The position numbers and the translations under genes were made by a program. From Methylococcales bacterium (GTDB lineage: Bacteria > Pseudomonadota > Gammaproteobacteria > Methylococcales > Methylomonadaceae): a DNA stretch of 41,459 nt. Numbering within the stretch: the stretch's first letter is position 1; every line of letters starts with the position of its first letter. The stretch is taken from assembly GCA_023145835.1 (NCBI GenBank), contig JAGLDH010000089.1, forward strand, positions 1 to 41,459, written 5' to 3'. The notes under the pieces were generated by a model. That model had not been told where the DNA came from, did not search any database, and saw only the letters and a list, made by a program, of their open reading frames with translations. Positions 1-9,161 of this stretch are shown piece by piece.

Positions 1-3000
1 TTAGATTTAGATTCAGATGATGATACTATTTTTGATATTATTGAGTCAGGACAAACTATAGCTAATGATGGAAATGGAAGGACAACAGATCCAGTTGGGG
101 CGAATGGTTTAGCCAATACGGTAGAAAGTACAGATGACTATTCTGATGTTAATGGAGATGTTAATGACCCTATTAACTATTTAAAGAATAATACAGATAA
201 TGATTTGACTCAAAGTGATTATCGTTCGGTGGATTTACTCGATACAGATAATGATGAAATCCCTGATAATGTTGACCTTGATGATGATAATGATGGTATT
301 TTGGATGCTGTTGAATATCAATGTGTGAACTCTAATATAAAATCGCTTGATTTTGGTACAACTGCGCCAGCTGAAAATATGACACCTATAGCTTCTGGAG
401 TGGGAACGGCTTTTTCTTGGGGTGACTTTGATGCAACTGTTACGCAGCTAGCGGGCTCTATAAATCATGGTATTGGTTTTCCTGGAGGGCCTGGTTCTAG
501 TGTTCGAGTTGATTTTTCTAAAACAGTATACAACCTTGACTTTCAAGTAACAGACATGGACGTAGGCGAGGTAGTTGACTTACGATTTTATGATGAGTCA
601 GGTGTTTTGATAGATATTCTTCCTTATGTAATTTTCCAAACTACTAATCAAATTGTACAAGCACAGGCAGGCCAGAGTGCTAGAGCAATTGATGGTAATC
701 AAGTGTCAGGAGGCGACTACGTCAATTATTCCCGTTTACATATTTTAGAAGGGGTGTCTTATTTTGAGGCTGACTTTGTGACTAGAAATGCAGGTGGAGG
801 ACCAGGTATTTATGTTGCTAACGCTTGTACTTTTAAAGATACCGATGGTGATTCAATACCAGATCACTTAGATCTAGATTCAGACAGCGACGGCATCTCA
901 GACCTTATCGAAAGCGGCCAAGATTTCACTACTGTTGATACTGATAACGATGGCCAGCTAGACAGCACAACGGATGCCGATAGCGACGGCGTAATGGATG
1001 TAGCTGATGCCGACGACACCGATGCAGCATCAGCAGGAACAGTCACCCCGATCAACTCAGATAGTGACAGTCTCCCAGACTATGTGGATTTAGACGCTGA
1101 TAATGACGGTATCCCTGATGCGGTTGAAGCACAGCTAACAAACACCTATGTTTCAGCTACCTTCGTCAACAACGCAACAAATAATGGCGTTAACGATAAT
1201 GGCCTCTTTATCCCTGTTAATACAGATGGAGTAGATACCCCTGATTATATTGATACAGATAGCGATAATGATTCAGCGGGAAATGATACCGCAGAAAGTG
1301 GCATAACACCGGGTGCCGATGGTGATGGCGATGGTATTGGAGATGGCATGAATGCCTCTTATGCAGATCCTGATGGTGACATAAATACCCCAAATTCCGA
1401 TTTAGATAATGAAATAGGAGATACAACTGAGGTAGGCTATAGAGAGGCTCCCCCCTTAGCGGTTGATGACTCTTATTCCGTGGCAGAAGATGGTACAGTA
1501 ACACTAACACCATCAACAGGTGATAGTGATCCCGATGGCACATTCACACTCACATCGATCAATGGAACACCAATCCCAGCCTTAGGCACAACTGCCAGTA
1601 TTTCTGTAAACGATGGAACGGTAAATATTGATGCAGCAGGCGTAATTACTTTCACGTCCGATGCAAACTACAACGGGCCTGTTAGCTTCCTCTATGTAAT
1701 TACAGATGATGATGGTTTAACAGCAACAGCCAATGAAAACATTACCGTAACAGATGTTAATGATGCCCCTGTTGCCGTAGATGATGCCTACACAACAGCA
1801 GAAGATGCTCCTGTAACACTAACGCCATTAACCGGTGATAGTGATGTTGATGGTACTTTCACGTTAACCTCAATCAATGGCAGCGCAATCCCTGCTTTAG
1901 GTACAACAGCCAGTATCCTGGTAAGCAACGGAACGGTCAATATCGATGCTGCTGGTGTGATTACCTTTACACCTGATCCCGACTACAATGGTTCTGTCAG
2001 CATTCTTTATGTGATTACAGATGATGATGGATCGACCGCAACAGCCAATGAAAATATTACCGTAACAGATGTTAATGATGCCCCTGTTTCCGTAGATGAT
2101 ACGGGTTCTATAACCACGCAAGATTTAAATATAACAGTACCGACCGTAGGTGGAAATGATACAGATTCAGATGGAACACCGGATGTCACAACAATAATCC
2201 TGATTGATCCGAATGATGCGGCTAATACAGGAAGCACTGGAACGCCACTCGTTATACCTAATGTTGGTACTTACATTGTTGATGTAAATGGTAATGTTAC
2301 TTTTGATCCATTACCAGCATTTACAGGTACTGCTGATATCAAGTACACGATTGAAGATGATGATGGTTTAGTTTCTGATAACCAAGGCACAATAGGCATT
2401 GAAGTCCAGGCAGATACTGATGGTGATGGTATTCCAGACGTCGACGACTTAGACGATGATAATGATGGCATTCTCGATACCGTAGAAGCTGCAACTGCAA
2501 CCAACGGTGGTGACACAGATGGAGATGGCATCCCAGATAGCCTTGACCTTGACAGTGATGGCGACGGAATTCTTGATCTTGCCGAAAGCAACGCAGACCC
2601 ACTGACCGTTGATGCAGATAATGATGGTGTCCTTGACAGCATTACTGATGCAGACAATGATGGTGTAATGGATACCGCTGATGCAGATGATAATAACCCT
2701 GTTTCAGCAGGCAGTGTAACGCCTATCGATACCGATGGTGATGGTCTACCTGATTTCCAAGATATTGATTCTGACAACGATGGCTTATCAGACCTTGTTG
2801 AAGGCGGCAGTGATCCCACCCTAGATACTGATAACAATGGTGTACTGGATGTTCTAACCGATACCGATGGTGATGGAATAGCCGATAGCATCGATCCAGA
2901 TAACGGCGGCACAGCCGCATCAGTACCGGATACCGATGCAGACAGCGTGCCTAACTACCGCGACCTTGATTCAGATAACGATGGTCTTAATGATGTTACA

Positions 3001-4323
3001 GAAGCCGGTGGAATTGATGTGAATGAAGATGGATTGGATGATACACCCAACGCCAGCTTTGCAGATGGCACAACCGATACCGTTGATGGAGGTAACAATA
3101 CCCCAGATGTCCTAGAACCGAATAATCCCAACCTAGCAGGAATACTAGACCCAGATGGCAATGGAGTTATTGATGGTGCAGCGGGAAACCCTGATGCGGC
3201 AACCGATACCGACGGTGATGGAATCCCCGATGTTGTGGATGCAACACCGAATACTTTTGCAGATGGCGCAGAGATCGATACCGACAACGATGGCATTCCC
3301 GATGTTTATGACATTGATGATGACAACGACGGTATCCCCGATGTGGTTGAAGAAAACGGCATCACTGGACGAGATACAGACGGAGACGGCGTACCGGATT
3401 CAAAAGATCTGGATGCAGACAACGACGGCATCCTTGACATTGAAGAAGCAGGAGGAAATGATATAGACCATAACGGTCAAGTCGATGGCCTTATAGATAC
3501 TGATAACGATGGCCTAGCTGATGTAGCGGATGCAAACCCAACCACAACAGATGCGCCGACAGAAATAACAGCAGGCATAGCAGCGACAAACCTACCTATC
3601 ACTAATACAGATAGTGTAGATAGCCCAGACTTCCAAGCGTTAGATTCAGATGGTGATGGAATCAATGACTTAATTGAAGCAGGAGTAGATGCAACAGCAA
3701 ACGATACCAACAGTGATGGCATGATTGATACCGCACCAGATAGTGATGCAAACGGTATCTTAGAGGGAGTGAATACAAATGGCATAGCGACCGTACTTGA
3801 TCCAGCGACAGGCGGTCAGGCAACCATTACCCTGGATAATGATGGTGATGGAGCCCCTGATTTCCAAGACCTTGATTCCGATGGCGATGGAACCCCTGAT
3901 GCACAAGATGGATCAACAACAACGCCCGTTGCAACCAATGATAGTGCCGCTGCTTATCTCGGCAGCACAACAACCATCAGCTTGTTGAATAACGATGACT
4001 TTATACCGAGTGCAGACACTATATTAACCAACACGGGAAATGGAACGGCTCAAGGGCAAACCACATTTAACCCCTTAACAGGAGAAATGACGTATACACC
4101 GGCACAAACTGAAGTGGGTGAAGTTACGGTTGAGTATGAAGTGTGTAACACAGGAACCAACCCAGTAGTTTGCTCAACAGCGATAGTCACCATCACTGTG
4201 AGTGCCGCTGCGACAAAAGTACCAACTTTATCGGAATGGATGATGATACTGATGTCAATGCTCTTAGGGTCAATCGGGCTAAAAGAGAGCCACAAAATAC
4301 AAAAGAGGGGTAAAAAATTCTAA
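1..4323 (+). CDS. Large secreted TSP3/cadherin-like repeat protein with IPTL-CTERM sorting signal (5' end outside window)
   Basis: The frame is open from base 1, so the gene begins before the window; 1440 residues are visible. Many Asp-rich repeats of the type DTDGDGIPD..DLDSDNDGI match thrombospondin type-3 Ca-binding repeats. A non-repetitive domain of about 160 residues lies at 330-830. Two near-identical 105-residue cadherin-like/tandem-95 repeats occupy 1447-2079. The C-terminus reads VPTLSEW, a hydrophobic helix, then a basic tail (KIQKRGKKF). This is the IPTL-CTERM signal handled by exosortase H-type enzymes, so the protein is probably secreted and surface-processed. The repeats would be stiffened by calcium. 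Role inferred: adhesin or extracellular matrix protein. The first 840 bases are more AT-rich than the repeats that follow. A TTG at 205 is only an internal codon. Numerous antisense frames over the gene are by-products of the GAT/GAC repeats. No exosortase gene is in the window. Confidence 0.9.
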   Translation, partial: LDLDSDDDTIFDIIESGQTIANDGNGRTTDPVGANGLANTVESTDDYSDVNGDVNDPINYLKNNTDNDLTQSDYRSVDLLDTDNDEIPDNVDLDDDNDGILDAVEYQCVNSNIKSLDFGTTAPAENMTPIASGVGTAFSWGDFDATVTQLAGSINHGIGFPGGPGSSVRVDFSKTVYNLDFQVTDMDVGEVVDLRFYDESGVLIDILPYVIFQTTNQIVQAQAGQSARAIDGNQVSGGDYVNYSRLHILEGVSYFEADFVTRNAGGGPGIYVANACTFKDTDGDSIPDHLDLDSDSDGISDLIESGQDFTTVDTDNDGQLDSTTDADSDGVMDVADADDTDAASAGTVTPINSDSDSLPDYVDLDADNDGIPDAVEAQLTNTYVSATFVNNATNNGVNDNGLFIPVNTDGVDTPDYIDTDSDNDSAGNDTAESGITPGADGDGDGIGDGMNASYADPDGDINTPNSDLDNEIGDTTEVGYREAPPLAVDDSYSVAEDGTVTLTPSTGDSDPDGTFTLTSINGTPIPALGTTASISVNDGTVNIDAAGVITFTSDANYNGPVSFLYVITDDDGLTATANENITVTDVNDAPVAVDDAYTTAEDAPVTLTPLTGDSDVDGTFTLTSINGSAIPALGTTASILVSNGTVNIDAAGVITFTPDPDYNGSVSILYVITDDDGSTATANENITVTDVNDAPVSVDDTGSITTQDLNITVPTVGGNDTDSDGTPDVTTIILIDPNDAANTGSTGTPLVIPNVGTYIVDVNGNVTFDPLPAFTGTADIKYTIEDDDGLVSDNQGTIGIEVQADTDGDGIPDVDDLDDDNDGILDTVEAATATNGGDTDGDGIPDSLDLDSDGDGILDLAESNADPLTVDADNDGVLDSITDADNDGVMDTADADDNNPVSAGSVTPIDTDGDGLPDFQDIDSDNDGLSDLVEGGSDPTLDTDNNGVLDVLTDTDGDGIADSIDPDNGGTAASVPDTDADSVPNYRDLDSDNDGLNDVTEAGGIDVNEDGLDDTPNASFADGTTDTVDGGNNTPDVLEPNNPNLAGILDPDGNGVIDGAAGNPDAATDTDGDGIPDVVDATPNTFADGAEIDTDNDGIPDVYDIDDDNDGIPDVVEENGITGRDTDGDGVPDSKDLDADNDGILDIEEAGGNDIDHNGQVDGLIDTDNDGLADVADANPTTTDAPTEITAGIAATNLPITNTDSVDSPDFQALDSDGDGINDLIEAGVDATANDTNSDGMIDTAPDSDANGILEGVNTNGIATVLDPATGGQATITLDNDGDGAPDFQDLDSDGDGTPDAQDGSTTTPVATNDSAAAYLGSTTTISLLNNDDFIPSADTILTNTGNGTAQGQTTFNPLTGEMTYTPAQTEVGEVTVEYEVCNTGTNPVVCSTAIVTITVSAAATKVPTLSEWMMILMSMLLGSIGLKESHKIQKRGKKF
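1447..2079 (+). repeat. Tandem duplicated cadherin-like module (two units of about 315 bp)
   Basis: Units 1447-1764 and 1765-2079 encode the same module, each running from APLAVDD / APVAVDD to ENITVTDVND, and share long identical DNA stretches. A third, diverged start (APVSVDD) follows at 2080. The units are 318 and 315 bp, so gain or loss of a copy keeps the frame. This points to recent in-frame duplication within the large secreted protein gene. Confidence 0.85.
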
Positions 4324-4344
4324 CCTTTTGATGGTTGAGTAAGG

Positions 4345-4595
4345 CAACTCGCAATAAATAACCCACCATTTTAAAGTGAAATATTAGGTATATTGTATAG
4401 ACATATATAATTTATAGGTTTCATCCTCCCTAACGGAAGAGAAACCATGACCCCTTTCTTATATTCAAGGCTTGACCCTTTTGCTTCAATATCTTGCACT
4501 ATAATTCCACTCTCAACTGATTTTTTTAATTGATCTAACATTGAGCTCGGCATCTTAGGTAACTCGCAGTAAATAATGTACCATTATTAAGTATA
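4345..4595 (+). repeat. Imperfect direct repeats flanking a short non-coding spacer
   Basis: A stretch of about 37 bases beginning near 4345 (AACTCGCAATAAATAA...) recurs with mismatches near 4558 (AACTCGCAGTAAATAA...). The second copy runs into the palindrome at 4599. The 180-base spacer holds only a 60-codon minus-strand frame with no recognisable domain. The rest of 4324-4858 shows no gene. The repeats may be footprints of an old duplication or mobile-element insertion. Confidence 0.4.
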
Positions 4596-4598
4596 TTT

Positions 4599-4679
4599 AA
4601 ATTTCACCACAGAGGACACCGAGTAGAGAAATATAGATTTGTAATCTCTGTGTTCTCGGTGTCCTCTGTGGTGAAATTT
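4599..4679. repeat. Dispersed palindrome with CCACAGAGGACACCGAG arms
   Basis: The 25-base arms 4599-4623 and 4655-4679 are perfect reverse complements around a 31-base loop that can itself pair (AGAGA/TCTCT). The arm sequence resembles the CACAGAG-type intergenic palindromes found scattered in many bacterial genomes. Their translation yields spurious protein tails such as VLCGEI, and that is seen here on the minus strand. The palindrome lies between the large secreted protein gene and the pentapeptide-repeat gene and could form a strong hairpin in RNA from either strand. Confidence 0.8.
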
Positions 4680-4858
4680 GAGGTTTGAGATTTGGTATTT
4701 TATTTTTTCCAGTTACCTTAGCTGAAAACTTATGAAGTAGAAGATATGTGAATAACTGACGGTAATAGGATGTTTTTTTGATAAAAAATTGATTATTGAC
4801 GCTAGACCATGCTAAGTTTGCTACTGATACTTCACTGTTTAAATAAGACTTGAATACA

Positions 4859-5569
4859 ATGAAATTAGTTATCTGGTGTTTTTCATTTTCAGTAGTTTTT
4901 GGGGCATTCTGCCAGGCTGCTGAATTAACTCGGGAACAGGTAATTGCTCTGATAGACAAAGCAAACCAGAATCCACCCTCTTTAAAAAATAGAGACTTAT
5001 CAGGCCTGGACTTATCAGGAATTGATTTCAAGAGAGCTGATTTATTCTCTGCAAATTTAAACCGATGTAACCTTGATTCAACTATTCTGCATGATGCCAA
5101 TCTGAACCGAGCACAAATTCGTCATGCTACTTTACGAAATGCGGATATTTCCAAAGCAAGTCTTTATGCCGTATTTATGGAAAACACGGATATGACAGGC
5201 GCGAATCTTTCTGGGAGCCGTATTATCGGAGTATTGAATTCAGTCAATTTGACCGGTTCAGATTTGACTGGTGCAAATATGGGGGCGGATATGACCAATC
5301 AAGGTATGGCACCGGCGCGTGTGGAGATTACAAATGCAATACTGAAGGACGCAAACCTGACAAGAGCGAATTTAATTCATGCCAAACTCTCTTATTCTCA
5401 ATTACAGGGAGCCAAATTAAATCAGGCAAATTTACAATGGGCTGACCTGTCTGGAGCTAATTTGAAGAATGCTGATGTAACAAAGGCTGATTTTCGCCAT
5501 GCAGAACTTAATTCTGCCAATTTAGGTAAAGTTATAGGTTTTGATATGGCCATAGGGCTAAAAAAATAA
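4859..5569 (+). CDS. Exported pentapeptide-repeat protein
   Basis: The product is 236 residues from the ATG at 4859; an in-frame TTG at 4850 is a weaker alternative and would lengthen the signal peptide. Residues 1-21 (MKLVIWCFSFSVVFGAFCQA) look like a Sec signal peptide. The rest is dominated by A(N/D)LxX pentapeptide repeats (DLSGLDLSGIDFKRADL, ANLTRANLIHAKL), which fold as a right-handed quadrilateral beta helix. Residues 22-45 (LTREQVIALIDKANQNPP) form a short non-repeat cap. Export to the periplasm is inferred. Functions in this family are diverse and nothing here indicates a partner or ligand. The gene stands alone between repeat elements. Confidence 0.85.
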   Translation: MKLVIWCFSFSVVFGAFCQAAELTREQVIALIDKANQNPPSLKNRDLSGLDLSGIDFKRADLFSANLNRCNLDSTILHDANLNRAQIRHATLRNADISKASLYAVFMENTDMTGANLSGSRIIGVLNSVNLTGSDLTGANMGADMTNQGMAPARVEITNAILKDANLTRANLIHAKLSYSQLQGAKLNQANLQWADLSGANLKNADVTKADFRHAELNSANLGKVIGFDMAIGLKK

Positions 5570-5918
5570 GTCTAATGGCACCTCTATTCATTCAATTGAA
5601 TTTGACCCTTGATCCTTTGGATTTAATATCTCCCTTATGCTCTGAATGACAGAATACAGTGTGTCCCAGATAAATTCCGACGGGGGACTGTGAGAACTTT
5701 TTTTAATAATTTACCTGATTACTTACTTGTTTCCGCCAAATCTATGAAGAGTGATACCTTATAACCAATTGAATTAATATTGCTTTTAAAAAACAAGAAT
5801 ACAGAGAGAATTTTAAACGGTTGGAAAAACTGTTTTTCCCCTTTTTTAATTCATTTTTCGGGTTGATGGATCTGCTAATACCTTTTCTGGATTGCCCTTC
5901 TGGCCAATGGGTTAACAG

Positions 5919-6270
5919 TTATTCAATATGGCTGCAATTTCTGTTTGATTCCTTTGCGTAATTTTTTCTATTGAGGCGTTTTTGCTTGACGATCACTAGA
6001 AAAGAGGCTCGCGCTTTCTCTCGGTAGGTGGTGCGTAGCCTCTTGTTTAGATTCGTTTGTAAATACAGTTTATCAACGATTTTCTCACTCGATTCTCTTG
6101 CTTGGACAACCGGAGTCTGCAGATAGTCCTTGATAATAGCCTTCTGCTAATTCATCCCATGGAATGAATTGACACATTTTTGCCTAGTGCTTGTTTTTAT
6201 CCAAGTCGGTATCAAAAGGCCAGTCAAATTCTACAATAGTGAGTTGTTTGGAGCTGAAAGGTAAGATCAT
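5919..6270 (-). pseudogene. Decayed IS1182/IS5-like transposase remnant
   Basis: On the minus strand from an ATG at 6270, the frame reads MILPFSSKQLTIVEFDWPFD and, after a TAG stop, CQFIPWDELAEGYY. This is the typical N-terminus of IS1182-like (DUF772) transposases. A second block in another frame (LRTTYREKARASFLVIVKQK ... NCSHIE) matches the internal TYRxxARxxYL...KK region of the same family. Stops, frame changes and loss of most of the middle show that it is dead. Apart from this, the 5570-6386 interval has no recognisable gene; 5570-5918 may hold further transposase debris but I cannot confirm it. Confidence 0.75.
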
Positions 6271-6386
6271 ACGTGCACGGGTTTTGAAGGAATTTGCTTG
6301 GTTTTCGTGCATTATTATACCAAAAAACACCCTATACTTTAATAATATCAATAGGCTGGAATTTCTGAGCAGATTCTAACTAAAAA

Positions 6387-8387
6387 TTAAAGACTAGATT
6401 CTCTCATTTTTTGGGTGATTGTTTCATCTGCAGTTAGTATTGTGCTATATGGCAAGTGATTAAAGCTACCTTTTCGTATATTGATAAAGACTAACTCAGG
6501 TAAACTCATGATGAGTCCACTGATTCCAGATTGTAAATGATGACCTGAGTCAAAGGGTAAACTGAACAGTCCATATACACTTTGACTCAAACCGGCTAGG
6601 GTATTTACAATGCCGAAAAAAGGTCTTAAAAGAAGCTGTTCATCAGTAAAAAATACAAAAAAAGAATCTGTCGAATTGGCTTTATAAAGTGATGAGCTTA
6701 ATGTATTACTTTCTCGTAAAAAAGTGGTCAGTTTATTGTCTTGGGAATAGAAATTCTGTAGTTTTTGTAATCGGTAAGAGGGCAGGGTACGCTGCTCACT
6801 AATTTGATATTGGTTATTGACTTCATGATGAGATAAAAATGGAATGAAGTTAGTGGGTTCCATAGAAACATAACCACCCAATAGCTGAGTTGATTGCTGC
6901 TTAACATTTTTGTTAGTTTGTGTTTCATTTTTTATATGAGTTGATTTAGTCGAAATGGCCTGATCTATCGTCATAAATAATTCGGTTACGCAGTTTCTAT
7001 GTAACAAATTATACCGGTACAGGCTATCTAATTCATGTTGGTAGCGGATTGTTACTTTTTTCAGTTTTTGTAAATCTCTTTTTAATTGCCTATCTGTCAA
7101 TTGAGGTATTATTTTTTTTGGTAAGGGCAGTGATTTGCCTGGAATTCGTTTTGCTCTATATAATGTAACTTCATCATGTTCCTGTTCTGTTTTGCTTAAC
7201 GCCAAAAAACGATTAGCTTGCCATTCTAAATGACTATACAACACTTCTTGTTGGCGACCTTGTTTCTTAAATTTATTTTTTACTTGCTGTAAAAATTTTC
7301 TCGATTCTTCATATAATGAGCGTATTTCATCTTGATTAAAATCTTCTGTGGCACTCGTGGTATCAGTATTATCAAGCACCACTAATTGATGTTGTTTTAT
7401 GGATTGTTCCAGTACAAGTAATCGTCCTAAATTAACCAATAAAGCAGACCCCCAGTCTGGGCGAGATGATTGTAATAAACTTAGAATGTTATCTTGTAAT
7501 ATTCCACTAAACTCTTGCATTGCAGTTTGTAGCTCAGCTGATAAAACAAATTCATTGTTGTTAGATGTGCGATAAACATCAGGTCGTAAAGGTCGTTGCT
7601 GCTGGATTACGGTTAGAGCCATCCATGCAGTCATAGCATCTACATATCGATTTGCAAAGGTGTAAGTCATCTCTGGAAACTGTTTTTCTTTTAGGTGAAT
7701 TGACTGCTCTGTCCACGGTGTTGGCTGCATTTGTTTTATGCTCTTAACCAACTGTTGCAAGCGCTGTTCTATATATTGTTTACCGTAGAGAGTTTGAATC
7801 TTCTGCTGTACGTTAGATAAAATAGATGGGGCTTTATCTTTGATTGATGGAGGTGTAGTGATTAAATTATTGCTAAAGTCCTGTTGACTATAAAACAATC
7901 CTGCTGCCGGGATTTGCAATAACTCAGCTTTACTCATAGGTTGGTTTGATAAAAACTGTAATAGTTCTTGTTCTCTATTCAGTTCAGTTAATAGTGCATA
8001 ATGTTGTTTTTGAACTTGAAACCGAAAATCAAAGTGGTCTCGTAATTGAGTATAGGTTTGTTCTGAAATAGCTAACTGGCTGAGATGTAAGCTTCTATTT
8101 TCTAAAAATCGGTAAGTAAATTCAAAGTCATTGACAGTTTGCTTATCTAGTTTGATAAGCCCTGGGTCGACATATTCATAATGGTAAACATCATTATCAA
8201 ACCGAATAGCGACATGTCCACCACTTGCATTACCTTCGCTTGCATCGATATAAATATAATGGGCAGATTTAGCCGCAAAAGCAGTCGAATTAATAAGTGT
8301 TGATATAACCAGCCCTATAATAACCCTTGATATTATTACTAGGAATGAGATAAGTTTTTCTAGAGTATATTGAGTGATGCTATACAT
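6387..8387 (-). CDS. Exported protein with permuted papain-like (LRAT/NlpC-P60-like) motifs, function unknown
   Basis: The product is 666 residues. An N-terminal hydrophobic stretch (about 12-38) ends at AFAAKS and is a likely signal peptide or anchor. Just after it, IYIDASEGNASGGHVAIRF places a His in a strand following a GG turn. Around residue 466, LLHRNCVTELF supplies a Cys. The His-first, Cys-later order with an NC motif recalls circularly permuted papain-like folds (DUF4105/LRAT-like). The catalytic role is inferred, and the third residue of the triad is not identified. The middle is Gln-rich and helical. Hydrophobic segments occur near 590-640 (GLFSLPFDSGHH, SGLIMSLPELVF). The gene sits 25 bp downstream of the GNAT gene and is probably co-transcribed with it. 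I do not recognise a named family for the full length. Confidence 0.75.
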   Translation of the reverse strand: MYSITQYTLEKLISFLVIISRVIIGLVISTLINSTAFAAKSAHYIYIDASEGNASGGHVAIRFDNDVYHYEYVDPGLIKLDKQTVNDFEFTYRFLENRSLHLSQLAISEQTYTQLRDHFDFRFQVQKQHYALLTELNREQELLQFLSNQPMSKAELLQIPAAGLFYSQQDFSNNLITTPPSIKDKAPSILSNVQQKIQTLYGKQYIEQRLQQLVKSIKQMQPTPWTEQSIHLKEKQFPEMTYTFANRYVDAMTAWMALTVIQQQRPLRPDVYRTSNNNEFVLSAELQTAMQEFSGILQDNILSLLQSSRPDWGSALLVNLGRLLVLEQSIKQHQLVVLDNTDTTSATEDFNQDEIRSLYEESRKFLQQVKNKFKKQGRQQEVLYSHLEWQANRFLALSKTEQEHDEVTLYRAKRIPGKSLPLPKKIIPQLTDRQLKRDLQKLKKVTIRYQHELDSLYRYNLLHRNCVTELFMTIDQAISTKSTHIKNETQTNKNVKQQSTQLLGGYVSMEPTNFIPFLSHHEVNNQYQISEQRTLPSYRLQKLQNFYSQDNKLTTFLRESNTLSSSLYKANSTDSFFVFFTDEQLLLRPFFGIVNTLAGLSQSVYGLFSLPFDSGHHLQSGISGLIMSLPELVFINIRKGSFNHLPYSTILTADETITQKMRESSL

Positions 8388-8412
8388 GGTCGTCTGTGTG
8401 CAGATAGTGACT

Positions 8413-8901
8413 CTATTTTTTTAATACTTTTTGCCAAAATAATGCGTTACCCATTTTAGGGTCTAGCTCGTAATCAGAGAAACCAAATTTATGATAAGAT
8501 AATTTTGCGATTTTATTCCCTTCTAATACTTCTAAGGTCAGTTTGCAACAGTCTCTAGAGATAGCAATTTTTTCAACTTTTTCTAGCATTTTATGACTAA
8601 GTCCATTTGATCTATATTCTTTTAAAACAATCACATCATGAATGTTGACGAGTGGCTTACAATAAAAGGTAGAAAAGAGTTCAAAGCAGGTGATTAAACC
8701 AGCAGCGACTCCATCAATATAACTAATAACACTAAATGCATAAGGGCGTTTAGATAGCTCATTAGCAAGATTATTGATTACGCTATCAGGGAGAGGCTTA
8801 CCTCCGCCCATAGGGTCAGATGCATAGGCATTCATTAAAAAAGCTATTTCTTCAGCATGCTTCGGGTTTAGATAATCAGCTTTTATAATGTCTATATTCA
8901 T
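8413..8901 (-). CDS. GNAT family N-acetyltransferase
   Basis: The product is 162 residues. The core EYRSNGLSHKML is the acetyl-CoA pyrophosphate-binding loop (R/Q-x-x-G-x-G/S), followed by KLTLEVLEGNKIAKLSYHKF and GF, the usual end of the GNAT fold. The N-terminus (FLMNAYASDPMGGGKPLP) is the substrate side and gives no clear substrate. The family moves an acetyl group from acetyl-CoA to an amine. It is probably a cytosolic enzyme. It is the first gene of a two-gene minus-strand unit with the permuted papain-like gene, and a MITE ends 60 bp upstream of its start. Confidence 0.88.
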   Translation of the reverse strand: MNIDIIKADYLNPKHAEEIAFLMNAYASDPMGGGKPLPDSVINNLANELSKRPYAFSVISYIDGVAAGLITCFELFSTFYCKPLVNIHDVIVLKEYRSNGLSHKMLEKVEKIAISRDCCKLTLEVLEGNKIAKLSYHKFGFSDYELDPKMGNALFWQKVLKK

Positions 8902-8945
8902 TTACATTTTAGAAAATTTTGCATAAGGGTATCTTCATTCATCAA

Positions 8946-8979
8946 TTAATCAGAGGTTCCTTAAGGAACCTCTGATTAA
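8946..8979. repeat. Perfect 34-bp palindrome formed by back-to-back MITE ends
   Basis: TTAATCAGAGGTTCCTT is followed directly by its reverse complement. The right half is the left terminal inverted repeat of the MITE at 8961. The left half is an extra inverted copy of the same terminal sequence, so it looks as if one element end abuts another. It lies 45 bp upstream of the GNAT start and could fold into a hairpin. Confidence 0.85.
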
Positions 8980-9124
8980 GTTGATTAGAATTTAGCGCAG
9001 AAGAAACTGTCGCTATTTTTCACGAAGTGAGACGTAATAGTCACTCTATTGCACCGATCTTCATGGGAAATATCGGCAGTTTTAGCAAGCTAAAAATAAT
9101 TGGGCTTGATCAGAGGCTCCTTAA
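8961..9124 (+). mobile_element. 164-bp MITE, copy 1
   Basis: The element starts with TTAAGGAACCTCTGATTAAG and ends with CTTGATCAGAGGCTCCTTAA; these ends are inverted repeats matching at 18 of 20 positions. An inverted second copy of exactly the same length lies at 17277-17440, with roughly 90% identity by eye. It has no coding capacity, so it is a non-autonomous miniature element. TTAA at both edges may be part of the repeat or a target duplication. The rest of 8902-9161 holds only the adjoining half-palindrome. Confidence 0.85.
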
Positions 9125-9161
9125 GTTCTTGTCTCTATTTATTACTAGACAATTCAGTCCT

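Noticed and set aside
864-3785. Many antisense and alternate-frame ORFs over the large repeat gene
   Set aside because: They arise from the regular GAT/GAC repeats; their translations are low-complexity Ser/Pro or His/Tyr strings with no domain.
205-4323. Start of the large repeat protein at TTG 205
   Set aside because: The frame is open to base 1 with the same repeat type, so the gene enters from outside the window.
4371-4553. 60-codon minus-strand frame
   Set aside because: No recognisable domain, AT-rich, lies between direct repeats. A similar peptide trace near 5590-5630 may mean a shared remnant, but it is too weak to call a gene.
4597-5100. 167-codon minus-strand frame
   Set aside because: It starts inside the pentapeptide-repeat gene and ends in the palindrome; the tail is a known type of spurious translation.
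6191-6379. 62-codon plus-strand frame
   Set aside because: Antisense to the transposase remnant and without any conserved feature.
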